Source of the DNA: Pseudomonas fluorescens
GTDB taxonomy: Bacteria > Pseudomonadota > Gammaproteobacteria > Pseudomonadales > Pseudomonadaceae
DNA length: 64,000 bases
Reading direction: 5' to 3'
Assembly: GCF_005938625.1 (NCBI RefSeq)
Contig: NZ_VCNJ01000015.1
Span: 1 to 64,000 of the forward strand
How positions within the stretch are numbered: position 1 is the stretch's first letter; every line of letters starts with the position of its first letter. Positions 49,768-58,693 of the stretch are shown here, one piece after another. A program made the translations under genes and the position numbers. Under the pieces are notes generated by a model. It did not search any database and was not told the DNA's origin. It worked only from the letters and a program-made list of their open reading frames with translations.

Positions 49768-49911
49768 CATAAGTATTTGTCGCTTAAACACAATTTACCC
49801 TGTGCGCGCCGCCATAGACTGCCGGCCACTTCGGTTTTTGTGGCCAATTGGCCATGACCGAACGCTGAATCGAAAGCTGCCAATAAAAGCCTCCGCACAC
49901 AGGAGTTATAA

Positions 49912-50691
49912 ATGAAGAAGCTAGTGATGTTCGGTGCCCTGGCACTGTCGATGTTGTCCCTGACCGCTGTGGCCGAAGACGCCAAGCCGATCCGCATCGG
50001 TATCGAAGCCGGTTACCCGCCATTCTCGATGAAAACCCCTGACGGCAAACTGACCGGTTTCGACGTTGATATCGGCGATGCGCTGTGCGCGCAGATGAAA
50101 GTCAAATGCACCTGGGTCGAGCAGGAATTCGATGGCCTGATCCCGGCGCTGAAAGTGAAGAAGATCGACGCGATTCTGTCGTCGATGACCATCACCGATG
50201 ATCGCAAGAAGAACGTCGATTTCACCATCAAGTACTACCACACCCCGGCGCGCTTCGTGATGAAGGAAGGCTCCGGTGTCAAAGACCCGCTGACCGAGCT
50301 CAAGGGCAAGAAAGTCGGTGTGCTGCGTGCCAGTACCCACGACCGTTACGCCACCGAAGTGCTGGTGCCGGCCGGGATCGACCTGGTGCGTTACGGCTCG
50401 CAGCAGGAAGCCAACCTCGACATGGTTTCCGGGCGTATCGACGCGATGCTGGCCGATTCGGTCAACCTGAGTGACGGTTTCCTGAAAACCGACGCCGGTA
50501 AAGGTTTTGAATTCGTTGGCCCGACTTACGAAGACGCCAAGTACTTCGGCGGCGGCGCCGGCATTGCGGTGCGCAAGGGCGATACCGCGCTGGCCGAGCA
50601 ATTCAATAAGGCCATCACCGAAATCCGCGCCAATGGCGAGTACAAGAAAGTCCAGGACAAGTACTTCGACTTTGACGTGTACGGCCATTAA
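49912..50691 (+). CDS. Arginine/lysine/ornithine-type ABC substrate-binding protein
   Basis: A 259-residue periplasmic binding protein (signal peptide, cleavage after AVA, about residue 21) of the HisJ/ArgT/AotJ group: [31 protein letters not shown], the amino-acid-binding LPALK-type region ([20 protein letters not shown]) with the Ser-Ser-Met-Thr-Ile ligand strand, and RKKNVDFT. Arginine and ornithine are the usual ligands. Only the AotO-like peptidase gene follows; aotQ, aotM and aotP are missing here. An intrinsic terminator follows the stop. Confidence 0.88.
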   Translation: MKKLVMFGALALSMLSLTAVAEDAKPIRIGIEAGYPPFSMKTPDGKLTGFDVDIGDALCAQMKVKCTWVEQEFDGLIPALKVKKIDAILSSMTITDDRKKNVDFTIKYYHTPARFVMKEGSGVKDPLTELKGKKVGVLRASTHDRYATEVLVPAGIDLVRYGSQQEANLDMVSGRIDAMLADSVNLSDGFLKTDAGKGFEFVGPTYEDAKYFGGGAGIAVRKGDTALAEQFNKAITEIRANGEYKKVQDKYFDFDVYGH

Positions 50692-50701
50692 TACGCCGTA
50701 G

Positions 50702-50739
50702 AAAAAAGTGGCCCCGTTTGCGCGGTGGCCACTTTTTTT
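50702..50739 (+). terminator. Intrinsic terminator
   Basis: AAAAAGTGGCC pairs with GGCCACTTTTT around a GC-rich loop; a run of seven T includes the end. It separates the binding-protein gene from the downstream peptidase gene. Confidence 0.92.
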
Positions 50740-50766
50740 ATGCTTTCTTTCTACTGATGGAGATCC

Positions 50767-50858
50767 CTGTGGAAGCGAGCTTGCTCGCGAATGCGGTTTA
50801 ACATTCAACATCTTTATTGACTGTCAAATGGCATTCGCGAGCAAGCTCGCTCCCACAG
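50767..50858. repeat. Inverted REP pair
   Basis: CTGTGGAAGCGAGCTTGCTC and the inverse of the standard arm around a 45-base spacer. Confidence 0.9.
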
Positions 50859-50901
50859 GGATCTCATTGATCCAGATCTACCAGACTGCAGGAGTCTTCC
50901 C

Positions 50902-52014
50902 ATGCAACGCATCGACCATGTTCTGCCCTGGAGCCACTTGGGCAGCGAGCGCTCGCTCAGTGTGTTCCGCTACGGCGCGGGCACCCGCAAGGTGTACATC
51001 CAGGCCAGCCTGCACGCCGATGAACTGCCGGGCATGCGCACCGCGTGGGAACTCAAGCAACGCCTCAATGAGCTGGAACAGCAAGGCCGTTTGCAGGGCG
51101 TGATCGAACTGGTGCCGGTGGCCAACCCGATCGGCCTCGATCAACACGTGCAAGGTGCGCACATGGGCCGCTTCGAACTGGGCAGCGGCAAGAATTTCAA
51201 CCGCGCCTTCGTCGAACTCAGCGCACCGGTCGGGGCGTTGATCGGTGAGCGTCTGGGCGCTGATGCCGAGGCCAACGTTGCGCTGATCCGCCAAACCATG
51301 GGCCAAGTGTTCGATGACCTGCCGGCGCCGGCCTCGCAACTGGAAGCCTTGCATCGACTGTTGCTGCGCCATGCCTGCGATGCCGACATCACCCTCGATC
51401 TGCATTGCGATTTCGACGCGGCGATTCATTTGTACGCGCTGCCGCAGCACTGGCCACAGTGGCAATCATTGGCGGCACGTCTGAAGGCCGGCGTGGCGCT
51501 GCTGTGTGAAGATTCCGGCGGCAGCTCGTTCGATGAATCCTGCTCGACACCGTGGTTGCGTCTGGCGCGGGCGTTCCCCAACGCCGCGATTCCTGCGGCG
51601 AATCTGGCGACCACGCTGGAACTGGGCAGCATGGGCGACACCCGGGTCGATCAGGCGCAGGCCAATTGTGAGGCGATTCTCGGCTTTCTTGCCGAGCAGG
51701 GTTTTATCAGCGGCGAATGGCCGGCGGCGCCGGGCGAGTGCTGTGAAGGTCTGCCGTTCGAGGGCACCGAATACCTGTTCGCGCCGCACCATGGTGTGGT
51801 GAGTTTTCTGCGCAATGCCGGCGAGTGGGTGGAGAAGGGTGATGCGTTGTTCGAGGTGGTCGATCCGTTGCAGGATCGCGTGACTACCGTGCGTGCCGGC
51901 ACCAGTGGCGTGTTGTTTGCGCTGGATCGCGGGCGTTATACCGAGCCGGGGATCTGGCAGGCGAAAGTGGCGGGGCGGGTGGCGTTTCGGACGGGTAAGT
52001 TGACGAACGACTGA
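50902..52014 (+). CDS. Succinylglutamate desuccinylase/aspartoacylase-type M14 protein (AotO-like)
   Basis: A 370-residue zinc carboxypeptidase-fold protein. Zinc ligands are in QASLHADELPG (His, Glu) and ITLDLHCD (His). The Arg/Asn pair of the family is represented by GKNFNRAF. A C-terminal beta-rich biotinyl-like part (FAPHHGVVSFLRNAGEWVEK, GTSGVLFALDRG) is usual in the M14-AotO group. In P. aeruginosa aotO lies inside the arginine/ornithine transport operon; here its neighbour is an AotJ-like gene, separated by a terminator and a REP pair. Confidence 0.85.
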   Translation: MQRIDHVLPWSHLGSERSLSVFRYGAGTRKVYIQASLHADELPGMRTAWELKQRLNELEQQGRLQGVIELVPVANPIGLDQHVQGAHMGRFELGSGKNFNRAFVELSAPVGALIGERLGADAEANVALIRQTMGQVFDDLPAPASQLEALHRLLLRHACDADITLDLHCDFDAAIHLYALPQHWPQWQSLAARLKAGVALLCEDSGGSSFDESCSTPWLRLARAFPNAAIPAANLATTLELGSMGDTRVDQAQANCEAILGFLAEQGFISGEWPAAPGECCEGLPFEGTEYLFAPHHGVVSFLRNAGEWVEKGDALFEVVDPLQDRVTTVRAGTSGVLFALDRGRYTEPGIWQAKVAGRVAFRTGKLTND

Positions 52015-52035
52015 CGGATCCTTGTAGGATTCAAC

Positions 52036-52112
52036 GGCCCTTTCGCGAGCAAGCTCGCTCCCACAGGGGAGTGCATTTCCAATGTGGGAGCGAGCTTGCT
52101 CGCGAAGGGGCC
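52036..52112. repeat. Inverted REP pair
   Basis: GGCCCTTTCGCGAGCAAGCT and the inverse with a short spacer, just after the AotO-like stop. Confidence 0.9.
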
Positions 52113-52193
52113 ATCAGCAGCACCCAACATGTTGATCCTCGCCGCAGGATGTTAGGCTCCCCCCGAACCCGACACTCTGTGAAGGAAGGCTCT

Positions 52194-52910
52194 ATGTTGA
52201 AGGTCTTTGCTCTGTTGACCCTGCTGGCGTCCAGCGCTGTGCAGGCGCAAACCACGCTGCAATCCGATCTGCCGCTCAAGTACATCGAACAGGTGCACGC
52301 CGACGCTGAGGCGCGTCCGCTGGTGATTTTCCTGCACGGCTACGGCAGTAACGAAGCCGATCTGATCGGCATGAAATTTCAGCTGCCGGCGCAATACAAC
52401 TACCTGTCGGTGCAAGCACCGTTGTCGCTCGGTGAAGGACGTTTCCAGTGGTTTCGCAAGAAAGGCGAAGGTGCCTACAACGGCGAGACCGATGATCTGA
52501 AGGTCAGTGGCCAGAAACTGCGCGACTTTATCGCGCAAGCAGCGAAGAAATATCACACCACCCCGGACAAGGTGTATCTGATCGGCTTCAGCCAGGGCGC
52601 GATGATGACCTACGAGGTGGGGCTGCGGCCGCCAGTCGCCGTCGGCGGGATCGCCGCGCTGAGCGGGCGTTTATTGCCGGTGTTGAAGGCTGAACTCAAG
52701 GCCGAACAGCAGCCACTGCCGCTGAGCATCTTCATCGGCCACGGCACGGCCGATGATCGCGTGCCGTATAAAAACGGCACCGAGGCCAACACGCAACTAC
52801 AGAAACTCGGTTACAAGCCGCAGTTCCATGCCTATCCCGGCGTCGGCCACAGTATCAGTGCGGCCGAGCTGCGTGACTTGAACGGCTGGTTGCAGCAGCT
52901 CAATCCTTGA
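52194..52910 (+). CDS. Periplasmic carboxylesterase (alpha/beta hydrolase)
   Basis: A 238-residue alpha/beta hydrolase of the phospholipase/carboxylesterase-2 group with a signal peptide (cleavage after VQA). The oxyanion region is FLHGYGSNEADL, the nucleophile elbow is IGFSQGAMM, the acid is in GHGTADDRVPY and the catalytic His in PGVGHSIS. The start is ATG 52194 behind GAAGGAAGG. The natural ester is unknown. Its end overlaps the convergent gene by 11 bases. Confidence 0.88.
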   Translation: MLKVFALLTLLASSAVQAQTTLQSDLPLKYIEQVHADAEARPLVIFLHGYGSNEADLIGMKFQLPAQYNYLSVQAPLSLGEGRFQWFRKKGEGAYNGETDDLKVSGQKLRDFIAQAAKKYHTTPDKVYLIGFSQGAMMTYEVGLRPPVAVGGIAALSGRLLPVLKAELKAEQQPLPLSIFIGHGTADDRVPYKNGTEANTQLQKLGYKPQFHAYPGVGHSISAAELRDLNGWLQQLNP

Positions 52911-53457
52911 GGATGGTTTTCACCAGCGCATCGTGACCTTTCTTGTCGCTGGCGCGGGAAATCACCTGCACCAGCGCCATCTTCGTGCCGGAGCCGGCCA
53001 TCAGCGTGGTGTTGAGGGTCTGGCCGCCGCCCTGGGTCGCGGTGCTGTCGACCTGACGCAGGCCAAGGCCGGTGCCTTTTTGGGTCAGGCTCTTTTCGCT
53101 GAGTTTGTTGAAGTCCGGCAGCGCTTTGCGTTGGTCTTCAATGAAACTCGCCACGCTGCCGTCGAGGAACTGGCCGTCGTTGTCCTTGACGTGCTGGCCT
53201 TCGGGAATCTTGTTTTCGGCGGTAATGACCACGGTTTTTGTGGCCTCGTTGGTGTACATCGTGCCCGTGGTCCCGCTCGGGCTGGTCGGCAGCGGATCGG
53301 CGACGAAACCTTTTGGCAGTACAAAAGTGAATTTGCCCTCGAGCATCGAGACTTTCTCGGTGCCGGTATTTTTCTTGGCCGCTTGCGCGTGGAGGGCGCC
53401 GAAACCGGCGAGGGCCGCCACCAGCAGGACGACGGTTTTTTTGCTCAACAATGACAT
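52900..53457 (-). CDS. DcrB-like exported protein
   Basis: A 185-residue exported protein with a signal peptide (cleavage after AQA). The mature part resembles the DcrB/DUF1795 fold: GKFTFVLPKGFVADPLPTSP, TKTVVITAENKIPEGQH and a C-terminal MALVQVISRASDKKGHDALV. Proteins of this fold are envelope proteins of unknown function (DcrB in E. coli affects phage C1 infection). Single gene, ending inside the esterase gene. Confidence 0.7.
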   Translation of the reverse strand: MSLLSKKTVVLLVAALAGFGALHAQAAKKNTGTEKVSMLEGKFTFVLPKGFVADPLPTSPSGTTGTMYTNEATKTVVITAENKIPEGQHVKDNDGQFLDGSVASFIEDQRKALPDFNKLSEKSLTQKGTGLGLRQVDSTATQGGGQTLNTTLMAGSGTKMALVQVISRASDKKGHDALVKTILKD

Positions 53458-53541
53458 GTGAATCTCCGGTGGATGGTCGCGCGAGGCGGGCGATCATCCC
53501 ACGGAGAGGGCCGGGCGTTCCAGCGTGAATCGTCTGAGCGG

Positions 53542-54315
53542 TTACTGCGCCTGCGCTTTCGCCAGCGGACGGGCCAGCAGGCGTTTGGTCACACCAAGCA
53601 TGGCCACCGACACTGCAACGCCGACGGCAAAACCGCTCAGGCCCATGCTTGGCAAGGTCAGCGCCGAGACCAGACAAAACGCCGAAAACGAATACATGCC
53701 GGTCGCCGTCGCCCGTAATAGTGCGGCGGTAAACGCCGGGCCGCGCGTCTGTTGCGAGAACACCGCCATCACACTGCCGAGCACCGGGAACACCGCGAGC
53801 AAACCGCTCCAGCGCTCGCCGACGGTGCTGGCGAGCATCGTCACCACCAGGGTCAACGCGGCGCCGGCGATCATCCGCCAGATCAGTTTGTCCGACTTCG
53901 GCGCCGGGCCGCTGAGCACCGGTTGCACCGTGGGAAACAGGTACGGCGATGCCAGCAACGCAATCGCCGCCGCTGCCACGGAAAACGGCAGCGACGCCGG
54001 GATCAGCGACAACACCCCCGCGATGATGGCCCACACCGACAGCGACGCCGTCAGCGCCAATGGCCAGTTCGCCCGTTGCGCGACCTGCGCATAGGTGATG
54101 CAGAACGCAATCATCGCGAACATCGCCGACAACGCCGCCACCGCCGACTGCGCGGCAAAGCCCGGACCCTGCTCGACGGCGAGGAAAAACAGAATCGGCC
54201 CGACCACCACCGGCAATCCCGACAGCCACCCGGCCACGCTCGGCCCCCAACGTTTGCCCGCCAGGGAAATCAGCAGCAGAAAACCGGGAATCAGCAGCAG
54301 TTTGAGGATCAGCAC
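53542..54315 (-). CDS. Conserved inner-membrane protein, unknown function
   Basis: A 257-residue membrane protein with about eight hydrophobic segments. It begins MLILKLLLIPGFLLLISLAG, followed by a conserved-looking KRWGPSVAGWLSGLPVVVGP. Another helix region contains AGAALTLVVTMLASTVGERW, and the C-terminus is basic. The pattern GERWSGLLAVFPVLGSVM in mid-protein echoes the N-terminal GPSVAGWLSGLPVVVG, suggesting an internal duplication. No transport family is recognised. Confidence 0.78.
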   Translation of the reverse strand: MLILKLLLIPGFLLLISLAGKRWGPSVAGWLSGLPVVVGPILFFLAVEQGPGFAAQSAVAALSAMFAMIAFCITYAQVAQRANWPLALTASLSVWAIIAGVLSLIPASLPFSVAAAAIALLASPYLFPTVQPVLSGPAPKSDKLIWRMIAGAALTLVVTMLASTVGERWSGLLAVFPVLGSVMAVFSQQTRGPAFTAALLRATATGMYSFSAFCLVSALTLPSMGLSGFAVGVAVSVAMLGVTKRLLARPLAKAQAQ

Positions 54316-54389
54316 GCAGGAGTCTCCATCCGTTGAAGGTGCGCCACGTTAGCATTGTCGTTAGGCGATTGCTGCCTATGTGCGCAGTT

Positions 54390-54401
54390 TTTGTATACAA
54401 A
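54390..54401. promoter_or_regulatory. Short perfect palindrome TTTGTATACAAA
   Basis: A 12-base perfect palindrome in the promoter gap between divergent genes at 54315 and 54463. The shape resembles operators of GntR-family repressors, but none is encoded nearby. Confidence 0.3.
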
Positions 54402-54462
54402 GTGCCGACGACGATACCCGGCTATGCTCTGATTATCAGGGCTTGCCGGAGTCGATACCGCG

Positions 54463-54999
54463 ATGAACAGAACACCGAAGGTGTTGCGGGGGTGCTGCGG
54501 CATTGGCTTATGGGCGCTGTTGCTGACGCCAACCTGGGCCAATTGGCAGGACGCGGTGCCCGGCGCGCAAATCATCGGCACCGGCGATTTCAGCGTGTTC
54601 GGTTTTGATGTCTACAACGCGCGCCTGTGGAGTGCCGCGCGACCCTTGGTCGACGGTCAGCCGTTTGCGCTGGAGCTGATCTACCGCCGCAACATTTCCC
54701 GCGACGACCTGGTCAAGGCCAGCGTCGATGAAATCAAACGCCTCGCAGGCAGCAGCGTCAGCCCGGCGCAATTGGCCGGCTGGCAAATCCAGATGCAGCA
54801 ATCGTTCGTCGATGTGCAGGCCGGCATGCGGATTACCGGCGTGTATCTGCCGGGGCAGGGCGCGCGTTTTTTTGTCGGCCAGCAGTTGCAGCATGAGATC
54901 GATGACCCGCTGTTTGCCCGGGCGTTTTTTGATATCTGGCTGGATCCGCGCACACGCAGTCCCGAGTTGCGCGAGCAGTTGTTGGGGGTGAGTCGATAA
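54463..54999 (+). CDS. Chalcone isomerase-like family protein
   Basis: A 178-residue exported protein with a signal-like N-terminus (CCGIGLWALLLTPTWANW). The domain pattern is that of the bacterial chalcone isomerase-like family: GTGDFSVFGFDVYNARLW, ALELIYRRNISRDDLVKASV-DEI, TGVYLPGQGARFFVGQ and AFFDIWLDPRTRSPELREQL. Bacterial members do not make flavonoids; a lipid- or fatty-acid-binding role is suspected. Single gene. Confidence 0.85.
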   Translation: MNRTPKVLRGCCGIGLWALLLTPTWANWQDAVPGAQIIGTGDFSVFGFDVYNARLWSAARPLVDGQPFALELIYRRNISRDDLVKASVDEIKRLAGSSVSPAQLAGWQIQMQQSFVDVQAGMRITGVYLPGQGARFFVGQQLQHEIDDPLFARAFFDIWLDPRTRSPELREQLLGVSR

Positions 55000-55000
55000 G

Positions 55001-55094
55001 AGCAAAAGATCGTCCGATCGCGGCCCGAGCCTTCGGCAGCTCCTACAGGAGAGTGCATTCCAATGTAGGAGCTGCCGAAGGCTGCGATCTTTTG
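55001..55094. repeat. Inverted REP pair (GTAGGAGCTGCCG type)
   Basis: Two arms around a short spacer; the right arm is TGTAGGAGCTGCCGAAGGCT. The left arm has several mismatches, so this copy is older than the others. Confidence 0.85.
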
Positions 55095-55156
55095 CGCTTC
55101 AAGGCTGTGGCGGAAACCTCTAAGCTGCGTCTTTCGACTTGTTTCTGGATGTGTGC

Positions 55157-56476
55157 GTGAAATTCAGTTTGCCCAAAATCGCCACCGCGCCGTTTTGCCC
55201 GCCGGAAGTGGCTGGCAGTGTTGTGGTTGATCCCAACGCCTCGTTCTTCAAACGCGTGCTGCGTTTCGCCGGTCCCGGTTTGCTGGTGTCGATCGGCTAC
55301 ATGGATCCGGGCAACTGGGCTACCGCTATCGAGGCCGGTTCACGCTTTGGTTACAGCCTGTTATTTGTGGTGTTGCTGGCGAGTCTGGCGGGCATGGTCG
55401 TGCAATGCCTGTGCTCGCGACTGGGCATTGCCACCGGGCGCGATTTGGCGCAATTGTCCCGCGAGCGCTACAGCACGCCGACTGCACGGCTGCAGTGGGT
55501 GCTGGCGGAAATCTCGATCATCGCCACGGACCTCGCTGAAGTACTTGGTTGTGCGCTGGCGTTTCACTTGTTGCTCGGTTGTTCGCTGACCTTCGGTATC
55601 GCCCTTACCGCGTTCGACACCTTGCTGGTGCTGGCCCTGCAAAATCGCGGTTTCCGCAGGCTTGAGGCGATCATGCTGGTGTTGGTCGCGACCATTGGCG
55701 TGTGTTTCTTCGTTGAACTGTTGCTGATCAAACCCTACTGGCCCGACGTCGCCCAGGGTTTCAAACCGTCGCTGGCGGCGATTGGCGAGGCGGCGCCGTT
55801 GTACCTGGCCATCGGTATTCTCGGCGCAACGGTGATGCCGCATAACCTCTATCTGCACACCTCGATCGTGCAGACGCGGATGATCGGCAAGGACCTGGCG
55901 AGCAAGCAGGACGCGGTGAAACTGGCGCGCATCGACACCATCGGTTCGCTGGCGCTGGCGTTGCTGGTCAACGCGGCAATCCTGATCCTCGCGGCGGCGG
56001 CGTTTCACCAGTCCGGACACACCGACGTGGTGGACATTCAGGACGCCTACCACTTGCTCGACCCACTGGTCGGTGGTGCGCTGGCCAGTGTGTTGTTCGG
56101 CGTGGCGCTGCTGGCGTCGGGGCAGAGTTCGACCTTCACCGGCACCATTGCCGGCCAAGTGATCATGGAGGGATACCTGAACCTGCGGATTCCGTGCTGG
56201 CAGCGACGCTTGATCACTCGCGGACTGGCGCTGATTCCGGCGTTTATCGGCGTGTGGCTGATGGGCGATAACGCGATCGGCAAGTTGCTGGTGCTGAGTC
56301 AGGTGGTGTTGAGTCTGCAGTTGCCGTTTGCCCTGTACCCCTTGATCCGCATGACTAATGACAAGCAACTCATGGGACCGTTTGTGAACCGTTGGCCAAC
56401 CCGGGTACTGGCTTGGGGTTTGTTTGTGGTGATCAGCGGCGCTAACAGCTGGTTGATTTTGCAGTGGGCGGTTTGA
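55157..56476 (+). CDS. mntH: Nramp family Mn2+/Fe2+ transporter
   Basis: A 439-residue inner-membrane transporter with eleven predicted helices. Nramp signatures: GYMDPGNWATAIEAG (metal-binding DPGN), GATVMPHNLYLHT (MPHN with His) and LLASGQSSTFTGTIAGQVIM. It brings in divalent Mn2+ (and Fe2+) with protons. The start is placed at GTG 55157, the first codon with a plausible ribosome site; a TTG at 55139 gives six more residues. No MntR-type box was recognised upstream. Confidence 0.9.
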   Translation: MKFSLPKIATAPFCPPEVAGSVVVDPNASFFKRVLRFAGPGLLVSIGYMDPGNWATAIEAGSRFGYSLLFVVLLASLAGMVVQCLCSRLGIATGRDLAQLSRERYSTPTARLQWVLAEISIIATDLAEVLGCALAFHLLLGCSLTFGIALTAFDTLLVLALQNRGFRRLEAIMLVLVATIGVCFFVELLLIKPYWPDVAQGFKPSLAAIGEAAPLYLAIGILGATVMPHNLYLHTSIVQTRMIGKDLASKQDAVKLARIDTIGSLALALLVNAAILILAAAAFHQSGHTDVVDIQDAYHLLDPLVGGALASVLFGVALLASGQSSTFTGTIAGQVIMEGYLNLRIPCWQRRLITRGLALIPAFIGVWLMGDNAIGKLLVLSQVVLSLQLPFALYPLIRMTNDKQLMGPFVNRWPTRVLAWGLFVVISGANSWLILQWAV

Positions 56477-56504
56477 GCCATATTTTGCAGTGACTGGGCT
56501 GGCC

Positions 56505-56600
56505 TCTTCGCGAGCAAGCTCGCTCCCACAGGGGTATTGGGTGTGCACAATGTTGTGACCACCCGATAACTCATGTGGGAGCGAGCTTGCTCGCGAAGAC
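56505..56600. repeat. Inverted REP pair
   Basis: TTCGCGAGCAAGCTCGCTCC and its inverse, between convergent mntH and the P450 gene. Confidence 0.9.
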
Positions 56601-56606
56601 GGACTG

Positions 56607-57710
56607 TCAGGCGCCCGAGTCGCTGAACACAGGAATGCGCCCATTGAGCGAGGGCCGGTAGTGCCAGTTCAGGCAATTCAGATCGATGCCCTTTGCGAGT
56701 ATTTCCCTCACTGTCGCCCCGGCAATACTCATCGCCAACGCTTGCCCCGGACACTGATGCCGACCACTGCCGAAACTGAAACTGCGGCGGTTGGCGCGCT
56801 GTGGCAGAAACTCGTCCGGCCGTTCGTTGAGCGCCGGATCACGATTGGCCGAGGCCAACAGCAGCAGAATCACATCGCCGGTTTCGACACGTACTCCAGC
56901 AATCTCACAGGACGCTGCGACAAAGCGTCGGGTGTTCTGCACGGGCGGGTCGAGGCGCTGCACTTCGCTGAGCAGTGCGTCGATGGATTCGCCGCGCAAC
57001 GCCGGCTGACGACGTAACGCCAACAGCGTGTTGCCGATCAGCCCGGCGCAGGCTTCGAACGTCTGCGAACAGAGGCCGATCAGGTTGGCGATCAGGATTT
57101 CCTCATCGCCGACAAAGCGCTGCTGGATCGCGCTGAGGAAGTCGCTGGCGGGTTCGGCGAGCAGTTCGATGAAGTAGCCGCGCAGGTGTTCGGCCGCCGC
57201 ATCCGCTGCGGCCAATTGCAGGTCATCGCTCAACGGCGACAGACAGGCGACGAAGTTCGCCGTCAGCTCGCTGACTGCCCGCGCCTGCGCCGGGGGGAAT
57301 CCCAAAAGCGCCGCGACCACGCACACCGGGCCACGGAACATGGCTTTGTATAGGCCGTCGGTATCCGCTGTGATCAGCCGTGCGGCGACCAAAGTGTTAA
57401 CGACATCAGGGGTGAGGGAGGCCAACTGAGGCTCAATCGCAGAACGCGGGCAGCGCTGGCGTTCACCGTCATTCATCCGCATAAGTTGGCCGAAGACCTT
57501 GCCGGCCATGCCTTTTGCAATCGCTTTGGGTACGGGCTCCTGCGCCGGGCGCACCCGGCAATCGGTGTGGGCCAACACCGCACACACCGCACGGGCGCTG
57601 CTGGCGACCCACAGTTTCAACTCCGGATGAAACGTCAGGCCACCTGCTGCGCGCAGTTCGGCGTAGTAGGGATAAGGATCGACATGCGTTGCGGCGCTGA
57701 TCGGGTTCAT
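56607..57710 (-). CDS. Cytochrome P450
   Basis: A 367-residue soluble bacterial P450, a little short for the class. The heme-binding Cys is in FSFGSGRHQCPGQALAM, ExxR is EVQRLDPPV, and the meander Arg is in NTRRF. The I helix (TFEACAGLIGNTLLALR) lacks the usual AGxD/ET acid-alcohol pair, so oxygen activation may differ. The start is ATG 57710. Divergent from an ArsR-type regulator 79 bases away; no ferredoxin or reductase gene is adjacent. The substrate is unknown. Confidence 0.9.
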   Translation of the reverse strand: MNPISAATHVDPYPYYAELRAAGGLTFHPELKLWVASSARAVCAVLAHTDCRVRPAQEPVPKAIAKGMAGKVFGQLMRMNDGERQRCPRSAIEPQLASLTPDVVNTLVAARLITADTDGLYKAMFRGPVCVVAALLGFPPAQARAVSELTANFVACLSPLSDDLQLAAADAAAEHLRGYFIELLAEPASDFLSAIQQRFVGDEEILIANLIGLCSQTFEACAGLIGNTLLALRRQPALRGESIDALLSEVQRLDPPVQNTRRFVAASCEIAGVRVETGDVILLLLASANRDPALNERPDEFLPQRANRRSFSFGSGRHQCPGQALAMSIAGATVREILAKGIDLNCLNWHYRPSLNGRIPVFSDSGA

Positions 57711-57789
57711 GGTTTGCGTCCTTGTCGGCGGGGAAAGTGTTGCTACTATCTCCACTGCGCAACGACGATGATTCGTCCGGGAGCGAACT

Positions 57790-58548
57790 ATGCACGCAGA
57801 ACATCAAGACATCGGCGTTTCCCAAGTGGCCGCCGCCATCGCTGAACCGGCGCGAACGAAAATCCTCTGTTCGCTGATGGACGGCCACGCCCGCACCAGC
57901 ACGGAGCTTGCGACGATCGCTGAAGTCAGCGCCTCGACCGCCAGTGTGCACTTGGCGAAACTCAAGGACCTGGCCCTGGTGCGCCTGCATGTGCAGGGCC
58001 GCCATCGCTATTACAGCCTCGCCGATCAGCGCGTAGCGCAAGCGCTGGAAGCGTTGATGGTGATTGGCCAGAACGCGGCGCCGACGTTCAAGGCGCATAC
58101 GCCGGATCGTCTGCAATTCGCGCGCACTTGCTACGACCACATGGCCGGGACGCTGGCGGTGTTGCTGCATGACCGTTTGATCGCAGCCGGTTGGCTGGTG
58201 GCAACCGACGAGCAGGCGTATCGCTTGACCGGCAGTGGCGAGGCGTTGTTTATCGGTTTGGGAATAGAAGTGCAGGACTTGACGACCCTGCGCCGCAAGT
58301 TTGCCTGCCCGTGCCTGGACTGGAGCATGCGCCGGCCGCATCTCGGTGGCTCGCTGGGCGCGGCGTTGTTGCAGACCGCGCTGAAGCGCAAGTGGGTGAC
58401 GCAGGATCTGGACAGTCGAGCGTTGGCGTTGACGGCAGCGGGGCGCAAGGAGATCAGCGCGCGGTTTGGCGTTGAGTTGCCGGTCGACGGGCAGATCAAA
58501 AGATCGCAGCCTGCGGCAGCTCCTACAGGAATCGCGTACACCCGATAA
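57790..58548 (+). CDS. ArsR family regulator with long C-terminal domain
   Basis: A 252-residue protein. An ArsR-type winged helix covers residues 10-95 (ARTKILCSLMDGHARTSTEL, ASTASVHLAKLKDLALVRLH, GRHRYYSLAD). The C-terminal part (residues 110-232) is a helical domain of unknown function with a short Cys pair (KFACPCLDWS), possibly a metal or redox site. The last 17 residues are encoded by a REP element (58494 on), so the ancestral protein probably ended earlier. It is divergent from the P450 gene, its likely target. Confidence 0.83.
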   Translation: MHAEHQDIGVSQVAAAIAEPARTKILCSLMDGHARTSTELATIAEVSASTASVHLAKLKDLALVRLHVQGRHRYYSLADQRVAQALEALMVIGQNAAPTFKAHTPDRLQFARTCYDHMAGTLAVLLHDRLIAAGWLVATDEQAYRLTGSGEALFIGLGIEVQDLTTLRRKFACPCLDWSMRRPHLGGSLGAALLQTALKRKWVTQDLDSRALALTAAGRKEISARFGVELPVDGQIKRSQPAAAPTGIAYTR

Positions 58549-58603
58549 ATCTCGAACCTACCCAATCCTTGTAGGAGCTGCCGAAGGCTGCGATCTTTTG
58601 ATC
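58494..58603. repeat. Long inverted REP pair overlapping a gene end
   Basis: GATCAAAAGATCGCAGCCTG and its inverse around 40 bases. The left arm is inside the coding region of the ArsR-type gene and supplies its stop-proximal codons. Confidence 0.9.
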
Positions 58604-58662
58604 TATGCATTGCGCCGACGAGGGGTCATTGCCGATCTTGTGTACGCGCGCCTGACTCTATA

Positions 58663-58678
58663 CTGTATATGCAAACAG
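58663..58678 (+). promoter_or_regulatory. LexA/SOS box
   Basis: CTGTATATGCAAACAG fits the LexA consensus CTG-N10-CAG with the TATA-rich interior. The palindrome extends outward to CTATACTG...CAGTATAG (58658-58683). It lies 15 bases upstream of the radical-SAM start and should put both genes of the pair under SOS control. Confidence 0.88.
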
Positions 58679-58693
58679 TATAGAGCCCGCGCC

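Larger units (their letters stand above)
49575..49911. other. Intergenic region: REP pair and hairpin
   Basis: About 340 bases. Holds the REP pair at 49581-49666 and a long hairpin at 49727-49767. The AGGAG before the ATG at 49912 is the ribosome site of the binding-protein gene. No ORF seen. Confidence 0.7.
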
